DNA of 64,000 bases, taken from assembly GCA_026120035.1 (NCBI GenBank), contig JALRME010000001.1:124001-188000 (forward strand), given 5' to 3'. The first letter of the stretch is position 1. Every line of letters starts with the position of its first letter. This stretch comes from Coleophoma eucalyptorum (taxonomy: Eukaryota > Ascomycota > Leotiomycetes > Helotiales > Dermateaceae). Position numbers and translations under genes: made by a program. Positions 12,401 through 22,759 of the stretch are shown here, in pieces. Below the pieces are notes generated by a model. That model searched no databases and had not been told where the DNA came from. It worked only from the letters and a program-made list of their open reading frames with translations.

Positions 12401-13822
12401 AGAGACTTGCAACCCATCCACATGCTAAATACAAGTCTACAGACTACCTGGGGAGTCGAGTAGGCTTTAAGGAGCTGAGACTTATTTCCGGTTCATTCGC
12501 CGGAAGTAGTTTTTGATATGCGTACATTCTATTTACTATCTACTAAGCGTGAATTACATGCGGCAAGATTATCGGATCTGCTCATTGCCACTTTGCAAAC
12601 CCTGGCTTTGGGTGGGTTGCAGTGCACACAATTGGGTAATAGTGACAGAGATTACTGATGCCCAACAGAAGCGGCGAATCATTTCGGAAGCAAATGAAGT
12701 AGTAGTTATACAACAGGCTCTGCTTTGAACTGTCGCCGACTAGATAATACGTAGTTATCTAATGCTCTCAACAGGCACGAAAATAATCTTTGGTATAATC
12801 CAGAGGTCTCAGCCCCGCAAACTAGGGTCTAAATCCTCCCTCGAAATTCTAATGGCAAAAGCTCTATTGTGTATTGCTTTGACGTGCTACCGCTTTGGCG
12901 ATAGAGCCGCGTTTGGATGTAGTCTCACAGGGGAAATGGCCACTGGACGAGGGTTTCCTTGAATCTCAACAGTTATAAATGAGGGCATGCATGCAAGACA
13001 CTCCATTGCAATTAGGCGAGGATCAGATAAGTCGCTTTTGCTGCACTGCTTCGGTCCTGATTACGCGGGGTAAAAGCCAGAAGGGAACAAGCACTGGCTT
13101 AGTCTTATGCGAGGCAGAGAAATAGGTATTGGAATAGGTATTGGCAGAGGTGACGAGCCCAAAGCAGGACCGGGAGACAAGAACCAGTGCTGTGATTCGA
13201 GAGCTGCAAAGCCCGCATCTAGTCATCCATCCCCAAACCAGACTAAGATGAAGGTCAAGTACCTGGGTAAGCACGCAAAGTAAGACAGACCAATATACCT
13301 GCACAGCCCTTCACCCGCTCTACGATTCCGCAGAAATAGCAATCCAGACTCTTCAACCCAATCTCCACCCCTCTGTGTATGCATCCATTCACCCAGGACA
13401 CCCTGCCTCCTGTCTCACCAACCCTGTACATCTTACGCAACCCCGAAGGCGTCCATCGCGATCCTGCACTCCCCTCCACATCTCACTTACGAGCTGCAGC
13501 CGACCCGGGCTTTTCGTCATCCCACATCATCGTGTCACGACCTAGGACTGTACATACCAAAAACAAAACTCATCTCTCTTGAGAGACATCCTCCGCATTC
13601 TCTCCACCTCTCCACCCGCCCTGCACTACGAACCGGCGTGGCCAAAATAAGAAATCCATCCCGCATTTTCGCGCTCGAACTCGGCTCTCTACGATGCTGC
13701 AGAGGAAATAGATAGATGTCCTCGGCCCACTTTTTCCAAAGCCTCCGGCCTGACCAGAATCCAGAATAGGATCTACTTTCCGGCCTTCCCTCCTCTCATC
13801 CTCCTTACCAGAGTGCGCACGC

Positions 13823-13848
13823 GAGAGAGAGAGAGAGAGAGAGAGAGA
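13823..13848. repeat. (GA)n microsatellite
   Basis: An uninterrupted GA dinucleotide run of 13 units in the gene-poor region. Confidence 0.9.
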
Positions 13849-14677
13849 CATACCTGCATACCCTTTTACCCGTATTGCGCAAGACCCATCTATTGTATCA
13901 CGTCCGGAGTTTTATCTCGATGTCGTAAGACAAACCGGCGCTTTCCAAGAGCCGCTTTTCTATCCATAGCGCAACTACCGACCCGACAAGCCCACGAGAG
14001 CAGAGACGACGCGGGGTGGCTTCCTCTACTCGGCATCCTCTAAGGTTTCCCAACCCCTCCCTCCTCCTTAATAAACCTTTACAAGTCCAGAACAACTTCA
14101 GCTCTAACTTTAAGCTCCACTGCGAGAAAACACAAAATCATACCGAGACCCCACTACAACTCCTTCTGACCTGCTGGCACATGCGAGACATACATATATG
14201 CTTTCTTGGTATACACCCCCCCCACCCCCCATAACCCGCAATGTGCTCGTGCTCGTGCTCGTGCACATGGACATACATACGTACATCCATCCATACAAGA
14301 TAGGAAGGAGAGAGTGTCTGGGCCTTTAGAAATATCTTACTTTTGCTCTCTAACCGAGGAGATAACAGTAGAGTTGCAAGACAAAGGCAGCCCCCAAAAG
14401 AAAAAGAAAAAAAAAAGCCACTATAGAGAAAGGTGCTACTTTTCGTACTTGAATGGAGGGAGGGATGGATAGACTAAAAACTCGACAACACAACATCGTT
14501 ATACATGACCCCAAGGAAGCTAGCGATAATACCCCCAAAAGGAAAGGAGCAGAATAAAGAGAGACAAACCAACTCCTAATTCCCATTTCCGTTGACCCAT
14601 GCTTGTTTGTCTCTAAGACAAAAACCCTTTATGTCTCCGGTCCACATGTCAGATGAACGCATCCATCCTAAACCAAC

Positions 14678-14701
14678 CCACCACCACCACCACCACCACC
14701 A
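14678..14701. repeat. (CCA)n microsatellite
   Basis: About eight CCA units in a row, shortly before the degenerate tandem array. Confidence 0.9.
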
Positions 14702-14851
14702 TGAATACGCACGATGAAAACACCTCGTATCCACCAGCCGAGACATCTAGAAAGAAACGGCAAAGAAGGAGGATGGGGGGGGGGTACCAAGAAAGCCAAA
14801 AAGCAAAAGAATGAAAGATAACAAGATAGCACACAAGAAAGACATTGCTAC

Positions 14852-15532
14852 GCTAAGATACGAAAGCTTCTCAGACACGTCCACGCTCCACCTGGCACAG
14901 TACCGTAACGTAGCAATCAACAAAGCGAGCAAGTGATATCAGAAAAAGAAAGAAAGCAGCAAACACAAACGCCTCTACCGTGCTATAGTAAAGCATGAGC
15001 CAGACTAAGCTGCGCTAAGATACAAAAGGCCTCTAAGACAGGACCACGCTCCAGCTGGTAACGTAACAGTCAACCAAGCGAGTGAACGATATCAGAAGAA
15101 AACAAGGAAAGTAGAAAAATGCCTCATATCGTAGTATAGTAGAGAAGGGAGAGGAAGCAAGACCACGCTAGGTTAAGGTACGAAGGGCATCTAAGATAGC
15201 GACGACTCGTAGCCTGGGTTTACGCTCTCCTACGTAACATAACATAACATAACATAACATAACATAACATCAGAGCAAGCAGTATCAAAAAAAGGAATGC
15301 AAAATCCCTCTATCACACGTAGCATGGTAAAGAAGGGAGGAAGGTAAGACCATGCTAAGCAAAAGATACGACAAGCCTCCAAGACACTGACTTACCACTC
15401 TCACCTCAATTTTCCCATTCCACCTAGCAACAACGCAAACAGCAAAGCAGGTCAGCAAGTCAGCAAGCGAGCAAGCGACATCCCCAGAAAAAAAAAAGAA
15501 GAGAAGTAAGAAAAATCCCTCAAGCTCGTAAC
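14852..15532. repeat. Degenerate tandem array, four ~155-187-bp units
   Basis: Four diverged units begin at about 14852, 15014, 15167 and 15354. Each opens with GCTAAG/GCTAGG, then an AGATACGAAAG-like word and a TCTAAGACA-like word. Most then carry ACGCTCCA(C/G)CTGG and GTAACGTA-like words, an AGCGAGCAAG word, (AT)ATCAGAA plus an A-rich run, and a CCTCTATC/CCTCATATC word near the end. Unit 3 contains an inserted (AACAT)7 microsatellite at 15236-15270, which explains its extra length. The units are too diverged to be recent. No ORF runs through them. Confidence 0.75.
15236..15270. repeat. (AACAT)7 pentanucleotide microsatellite
   Basis: Seven perfect AACAT units inside the third unit of the larger array. 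Confidence 0.95.
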
Positions 15533-16812
15533 AAAAGCCGGGGGGAAAGAGGAACGAAAGGAAACCCCAAGAAAGAAAAAAGAACGAAGACGAAAGGAAG
15601 AGAGAGAGGGGGAAAAAGACAGAATTTTTTTTTAAAAGAAAACTCCTATGCCGCGAAGGTTAAACTATATTTTTATTTTTATTTTTGGCTTTCAATTGAA
15701 ATTACTCTTCAGAACCTTATCGTTCCCAAGCTTTTCATCGAGCAAAGCAAGCACGCGATTCTGGTGGACGCGAACGCTTGTGCTAAGAGAAGAAGAGACA
15801 GGAGAGAAGAGAGAAGAGAGAGATAGAAACTCCCAAGAGAACTCAACTCCTCTCTCCCGCCGCCCCCCTCACAAAGATACGTAACTTTCTTTCTCCAACA
15901 AGGCCGCTCTTGATTTCGGGGTCAAGCTCCACACCTACATGCAAGCAAGCAAGCAAGCCTGCTTTGTTGAGAATATGATAAAACGCCTCCGCTGTGGCGA
16001 GAGGGCTATCATGCGAATAATATAGGCAGGGGAGTGGAGTGGAGTGGAGAAGAGCACGGGTGATAACTTCCCAGAGACAATTAGACTGATGGTGACGATA
16101 GATTTTCATCATTGCTTGGAGTTGTGTTACGATGTACATTTCTTAGAGTATTCTCAGTTGTCTGTCTCCAAGCTAGTCCAAGCTAGTCCGAGCATTCCGA
16201 AAGTCAGTAATGTGGGTCACGATTTTGGGGCACGTGAGTGGTAAGAACATGAACTACACCATCTGATTCTCAACTCTCTTTTCTTCTTGACAATATCATC
16301 ACCATCGCCGTCACTGTATCACACGCAGCCAAGGCAAAATGCAAGTAGGGACTTCGTTCAATCATGAATCAGCATTATGTATATGCCTAGTACACCTTCT
16401 CAGCCCATCTGAGATAACGAACAAGTATTATGGGAGAGAGTCTTCGCCAGCCGCCATCTTCTGCTTCCACCCATTACAAAGTCCATGCGGTCGTAAAAGA
16501 GTAGTATCGTAAAAAAGGGTAGGAACACCATAAACCCTCGAGTGCTGGTCATCCACATTGCAAGTTGCAACAGCAGAGACCAGCCCATCGACGGGAAAAT
16601 TATGAGCAAGAATCAGAAATATAGCATGGGTATCGCTAAGGGCAGACCACCATGGACAAACAGACTACTCTTTCCAACCGAAACCCCGAGCACCATTGTC
16701 CTTTTCTGTAAAACCAAACCACCAGAGTTCATGCAAAGGAAACATTGACCATCGCCAATGGGCAAGTGCCGCAGGCTGATCGGAAATCTATGCCCTAAAC
16801 GGGATGGTTGAT

Positions 16813-17965
16813 TTACAAGATTAGGGCAGCAAAACCAGCGACGGCCATCAGACCAGGCATGGCGGTCTGCATAGCACCTGCAGCCTTGGATGAGGAAGAG
16901 GAGGCACCGGCGGAAGATGCAGCAGATGAGAGAGATGCGGCAGAGCTGCTGGCCTTGCTGGCGATGGACGAAGCCGAGCTGGCAATGGAGCTGGCGGCAC
17001 TGGCAGCAGATGAGAGACCAGTAGAGTTGGAGCCACCTGGACCGAAAATGGTGGTTGAGCCGATCGTGGTGGTGAAGGTAGATGAGTCGCTGGTAACGGT
17101 GGACTCAATGGCGGAGGTGGTTATAGCCGAAGACTGTGCAAAGTTAGCAGAGCTTACGGAAAGTTTCAAGCCTACTCAAATAGCAATTGGGGCCTTCCGC
17201 GCCATGGAACATCTCTATGCAAGGCACAAATGTGTTGCAATGGCGTGGAAATCCCCAATTGCATGGCCAGCAAGATCATAAAATAATTACTTACTCCGAA
17301 TGCTCCAGTTCCAGTGGCAGAGCCTCCAGCTCCAGCACCGAAGATGGTGGTTGATCCAACAGTGGTAGTGAAAGTAGAGCTATCGCTGGTGACAACCGAC
17401 TCAATAGCGGAGGTAGTAATGGCGGACTCGGTGTTGACAACCGTTCCAGTGGGGGAGGTAACGAGGGTGGTTGCGGTGGTGGTAGCGGCAGAGGCACCAC
17501 TTCCAGAACCAGAAGCACCACCTGTAGCGGTAGCAGCACCTAGTAAGGGTTGTCAGCGCGAGAAGATGGGTATGGGATCAATTGAACACTCACTGGCACA
17601 GAAAGATTGACCGTAGGCAATGACGGTGCTGGCGACCTCTGCACCGCAAGCTTCGTTGGAGCAGTCACGGATTCCATATCCAAAGTTGACGTTGCTGCAA
17701 AGGCAGGCGGCATCAGTGGAACCACATCCCAAGGCGGCGGCTTGACCCAACATGTTGGTGATGCAGGTTTGCTAGAAGATGGTCAGCTATGGAAGTTACA
17801 GGCATAGTTGTAGCCAGGGTCATGGAAGCTCTGCGCGCGCAAGGGCGTTGCCCAATGGTGATGAGAGATGATATAGATTGAGTAAGTACTTACACCACAG
17901 GCTGGGAGATTCTGGGCGAGAGCAGTGGCAGCGAAGACGCCGACGACGGTGAAGGAGTAACGCAT
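16813..17965 (-). CDS. CFEM-domain GPI-anchored cell-surface protein
   Basis: Four exons, 17965-17894, 17771-17594, 17539-17295 and 17133-16813, encode 271 aa. It starts with a signal peptide (MRYSFTVVGVFAATALA, residues 1-17). A CFEM domain with its cysteine pattern follows (NLPACGQTC, GCGSTDAACLC, DCSNEACG, QSFC, residues ~18-85). A long Ser/Thr/Ala stalk ends in a hydrophobic GPI-addition tail (MPGLMAVAGFAALIL). CFEM proteins bind haem/iron or act at the wall and host interface in fungi; which applies here is unknown. The stalk holds two near-identical blocks sharing SAITTSAIES and TSDSSTFTTT, one in exon 3 and one in exon 4, so an exon-sized duplication is likely. It stands alone between two long non-coding stretches. 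Confidence 0.9.
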
Positions 17966-19984
17966 CTTGAAGATGGATTGAAGCTACGTAGAGATGCTGG
18001 GGAAGCGAGGGGCTGAGATGGATGAGGTTGGAGATGAAGCTGGAGATGGGTGGCAGCGAAGTGCTGAAGATGGCGAGGAATGGATGATGATTTGATGGAT
18101 GGATTGGATGGAAGAATGGATGAATGGAGGTGGTAGGTGAGTAGAAGAAAGTGGAAGCAGGAGGTCGGATGTACAAGTATAAGAAGGTGAAGGTGATGGT
18201 GAGTGGAATTAGAGTTGGGCGAGAAGGCAAGTTTAAATTGAAGCGCGAAGGGGGCAGGATCTTGTTTTTCGGCGCTGTCTATTCGACTTCCAGATTTCCA
18301 CCTTCCACCTTCCACCGCCCACTATGCGCCGCCAATCGACGCTCGCTAAGCTGGAAAAGTGACAGTTCAATGGATGTACAAACGCTCATCTGGTGCGCAT
18401 CTGCCGCCCAGCAGTGACGCGGGACCCTGGTCCACCTGTCATTCAGCACGCAATGGATTCTGGGTAACGGGCTACAATATTGGACACCCATGGGTCTGAG
18501 AGCACCACGATATGGCTCTGGCTGGGTCTAGCATCGTCTAGTAGCGGCCAGCATCGTCCAACATCGAGCGCAAGCCGCAAAAGCGAGATGGGAAGTTGGA
18601 GATGGAGATGATCTGGGTCAGGGATGGTGTCCAGCTTGGTAGGGATGGGTGCCCTCCAAGCCCTCTCCACAGCAGAGTCCGTCGTCAAAGCAGCAGGCGA
18701 ACTAAGTCACTCAAGTCGGTAATGCGATCCACCAAACTCCTATCCAGCCTAGCGGGTGTCCATTGTAGAGCCTTGGTCCTTCACCGTAGCCGCCCAGCCA
18801 CAACTTTAAGCAGCTCTGCTCCAACGCTGGCCGCGCAAATCAGCATCGAAGGTTCAAGGGGAAATGCAAAAGCAGGATCGCGACGGCTTGGTCAGGGGTC
18901 GGCGGTGGGTGATTGGCTCCAGTCCGGGAAAGACTTTGCCTTGGCGCGGTAGCTTCACTCTTGACATCACCAAAATCCTGACGACTGACGGGCACTTTCA
19001 CCAGCACTGGCGTCCATGTGTGGCTGGCCATGCCCAGCATATCCCTTCCCCTTCGCCTTCTTTCCCTTCCCTCTGGCGCGGGCGGGACATGTAGCGCGTG
19101 CAACTTTTGCCTTTGGTATATCTCGGGGAAGAATGAATCAGTTGCACGACCCCCTTAATTTCCCTTCCCAAGGTGACCATCCTTATTGGCATCCAGTACC
19201 AAGACCGACCGACTGCCAGTGAGTGGGAGAGTGAGGAAGCGATCGAAGGCACACGGCAGAGCGAGCGAGTCGACGGGCATCGGAGTGACATGACATGGCC
19301 GACCTACATGACCCGATGGCCAGCACAACACGGGTGGGTCACTCTGTCGCCTCACCTCGCCGCTCTCCCAACCGGTTCTCGAGTACAGTGACGTCTCTGT
19401 CCCCATTGATACTGGATTATGGGGAAGAGGTGGCTGGGAAAGGGAAGAGAAGGACGAAAGAGGCTCAGGAAGGAGGACAGAAGCGGAACAACAAGCAGCA
19501 GAAACAAGCAGGAAGCAGGAAGCAGGAAACCGGAATCAAGAAATCGGGAAGTCTTCATTTGTGGGGCGACCAAAACTTGCAGAGCTGCAGACGCGAGATG
19601 CCATCACCAGGATCTGCTTCTCCAGGAAACACCAGGATGTGCACTGCGGGTCCGTGGTGATGCCGCTTTTGTCATGAACCACTAATCCCTGTTAAGCTGA
19701 GCTGGAGATTGGATGAGATGAAGTGTGGCTGGTGCAGTATACAGTACACCAATGCAAAATTAAGATCAATAAGACGACAGTGCAAGTGCTCTTGACTATT
19801 GACATTGGCATTGATCTGTGCTGTTAAGCTTTGCATATTCGTGCTGAGTGCCAGTCCCATTGACCGTGGATTGCCCCTCCTGAACCACAATCGATCATCA
19901 GTTGTTGTCTGGGCTGAGAAACTCGTCGTCACCCAGCCCACCGCCTGCAGCGCTGCAGAACGATGATGTTCCCGTGCATGAAAC

Positions 19985-20045
19985 AAGGACAGTACAGCGC
20001 CGTACAGCACCGTACAGCACAGTGCAGTCCTGCAGAGTCCATCCT
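19985..20045. repeat. GTACAGCAC/TGCAG low-complexity patch
   Basis: Runs of GTACAGC, CCGTACAGCAC and TGCAGTCCTGCAG. On the opposite strand these are the same TGCTGT/TGTACTG words as at 9310-9410 and 46585-46810. Confidence 0.65.
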
Positions 20046-21054
20046 ACCGGCCCGCAAAAGTGGATGGAGCGCCAACACCCAACCTTTTCTTCCCCAGCCA
20101 CAAGTTGAGAGCTACCGTCGTGACTTACTGCTCGTTCCACCCGTCGTTCCACCGGTCGATGCCGCTCCAGTTTAATCTCCTTTGTAGTCGTCGAGTGAGT
20201 TACCTGGCGTGCCCTTCCAGTCGAGCAATTCTAGATCACACCAACCTCTACACCTGCACACCTACACACATACGCATACACCCACATACACATACGCCCC
20301 CATTCACTTTCTATCTCCATTACTGGAGCGGCCAACCCCTCCGGCTTACCCTATCCTATGCTGACCAGAGGGTTGCGCGTAAGTGGCAATCCGAGTGATA
20401 GATGATAGAAAAAAAACCCGAAACCAAATCCTTCCGCTTACTCCATCGTTTCACCCTGGAATCATGAGCGTCAAGAAAGCGGAGAAGCTTAAAAACTGCC
20501 CCAGCCAAGCGACGTCTCCCGCCCCTCACTTTAGTTCGTACCGTACAGTCTCTGAAAGCCCTCAATGCTACACATGCATGCGCTCTGCCGCCGATGGTGA
20601 GCCGTAACCTGCCACTCTATCCAAATCACTGAGGAGACGACGTACATTCGAACCCCTCTGCCGACCGTTATCAGAAACATCTCGGATTGCCCCAAGACCT
20701 AGTGCCTTATTCCCGTGACCCAATCTTTCCCCTCCCTCGATCATCCAATTCCCCATCGCCCTCAGCCCACATGCGAAGTTCTCCATGATGAGGTGGCAAC
20801 TTCTTGTCTTGAATCACTGCAAGATTTCCCCAATGCTATTCTGGAATTAGGGTACCGGAGAAGGCGTTGGTTCATCTACACATTCACTCGCTCGTCACTC
20901 ACTCTCTCCTCCCAGTCTTACATTCTAACATTCTCGGGGCTGCCGAATCTCGGCCTTTCTCCCCAGCTCCAAAGACCGTCTAGAAGCCATCAAAGCTATC
21001 CGAGATGCTTCGTCAACGAAAGCCGATGTCCTTTCCGACCCTACATAGCTGAAG

Positions 21055-21125
21055 CTCAGCCACAACCACAGCTACAGCCATAACCACAGTCATAACCATA
21101 ACCACCGGCTCAGCCACAGCCATAT
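21055..21125. repeat. Short CCACAGCCATAA minisatellite
   Basis: Imperfect repetition of AGCCACAACC, ACAGCCATAACC and AGTCATAACC over about 70 bases. Confidence 0.7.
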
Positions 21126-21200
21126 ACCTGACCTTGGTCTTTTCCCAAGCAGGTACATCACTACATGACTCTTTGTCTCCCGCCAGCTTCAATACTGTCA

Positions 21201-21362
21201 AACGACTCGACGAGCGGCGTCATTGAGCCTCATCTGAGACCCAGTTTTGATTACCATGCGGTTCCACTGCACCGCGATCCTTCAACGACTCAACAAGCGT
21301 CATCGAACCTCATCTGAGACCCAGTATTGATTGCCATGCGGTTCCACTTGACCGCGCTTCAA
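21201..21362. repeat. 83-bp tandem duplication
   Basis: Copy 1 starts at 21201 and copy 2 at 21284, both opening AACGACTC. They share CCTCATCTGAGACCCAGT, TTGATT(A/G)CCATGCGGTTC and a CCGCG end, with about a dozen differences and a small indel. There is no ORF through the repeat. Confidence 0.85.
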
Positions 21363-22759
21363 CCTCCTTTCGAAAGAGTAAAGGGGAGCAAGCAGCCGGG
21401 AACTGCACGTCGATCACCGACTGTGCTGCCTGTATGGGGTAACTAAGTCGAAGAACATCCACGTCCACTCCAGTGAACCAACCCATCTAGGTATCCATCA
21501 AGACAGCACCCATCAACCCATCCCGTCACCGCTTCCTGTCTATTCAAATTTCCATTTCCTTACCTCGACCATCATTATGCCTTTCTCTCTCCCTCTCTCG
21601 CTTTTCTCTGCTCCGGTAACGCCAAGTTGAGCACGCCAAGCATCTCTACCCACGCCACGCAACAGTCCACCGTTGTGCAATTCCCGCCCAAAAAACCCCC
21701 TTTCCCATCAAGGGCGAACGTTCATTGCGCTCGCTAGTCTCTCAGCGTGGTGGTGCACCAAGCCATGAACCTCAACGCCCCAAGCGAGCAAGCGAGCCAA
21801 CTCGAGTATCATCCAATCTCCCCCAACTACCAGCTAACCCAGACCTAGGCGCGCAACCAAGGAAAAACCGTCCCTCAACCCATCTCTCCGACCAAAGCTT
21901 TGCCGCGGCGGCCTTGGTTGCGGTCTCTCAGCCGGGCCGATACATGAAGATAGGAACGGGGAAAGGGGAGGGGGAAGGAGCATAATTGCACGTGCCTCGC
22001 ATTGTTCTCGACGGGCGTTTCTATTTCTATCTTATCGATTTTTTCCCCTTCTTCTTTTGGACGGTTGCTCAGGTAAAGCCAGCGGCGCCACTGGTTGTTG
22101 TCCAAGGAGAAATGCTGTATGGGGCTTTCATCTAGATGGGAAATGGGCCTCAAGCTCATGTTCAACCCTCCTAAACCACCTCTCTCTTTCGCTCTCTCCT
22201 GGCACAGCATCTCCTCGACTCGTGTTCAACCGGTCCAAATCCAGATTAGCCCTCAACCTGGTGACCTACATGATCGGGTACGTCGTGGTTAGTTCACAGC
22301 CCGAGGAGAGAGCGCGCCACCTCCCATTTGATCATCTCCTTGTCAATATCGATATGTGGACTACTCTATACAGCATCTATCTCTACCCACCTAGAGCAGA
22401 TCCAGGGGTTCAAGTCACCAGCCATTGGCATAGCTCTGTCAAATTCCATTTCGATTAGACCGCCACGAAGGCGCCTTTCAATGAACAAGCACTCACTACC
22501 TGAAATGTACAATCCCGAATCAGTTGATTCCGGATAACCATGCGGAACAAAAGACAAAGCTAACTCTAGAGTGTATCCGAGACCCTTATCAGAACAATAT
22601 TAATCAAACCCATATCCCATATGCAGAAAGACGCAACAGTGGTGATCCCGCACAAAACAAACTCCAAAAGCAATTATTCCTCCCTGCAAGATCAATCAAG
22701 TCCGTAAGCGTAAAACATCCAACCCAACCCATTTCATATCCCCAATTCACATTCGTTAC

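Larger units (their letters stand above)
7881..16812. other. Gene-poor 8.9-kb region upstream of the kinase
   Basis: No convincing gene on either strand. ORFs here are short, compositionally biased and lack recognisable motifs; the longest plus-strand one (9905-10366) has a poly-A-derived lysine run and looks spurious. The content is mainly low complexity: a purine tract (8490-8660), a TGCTGT/TGTACTG patch (9310-9410), an (AG)n run, a (CCA)n run and a degenerate tandem array (14852-15532). It lies 5' of the kinase and 3' of the CFEM gene, both on the minus strand, so it may contain a long kinase promoter or leader. A non-coding transcript cannot be excluded. Confidence 0.5.
17966..22759. other. 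Gene-poor 4.8-kb region
   Basis: Lies between the CFEM start and the RNR1 stop. ORFs are short and overlap on both strands without motifs. Contents I can name are a TGTACAG/ACAGCAC patch (about 19985-20045), an ACCACAGCCATAACC-type minisatellite (about 21055-21125) and an 83-bp tandem duplication (21201-21362). No gene is supported. Confidence 0.5.
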
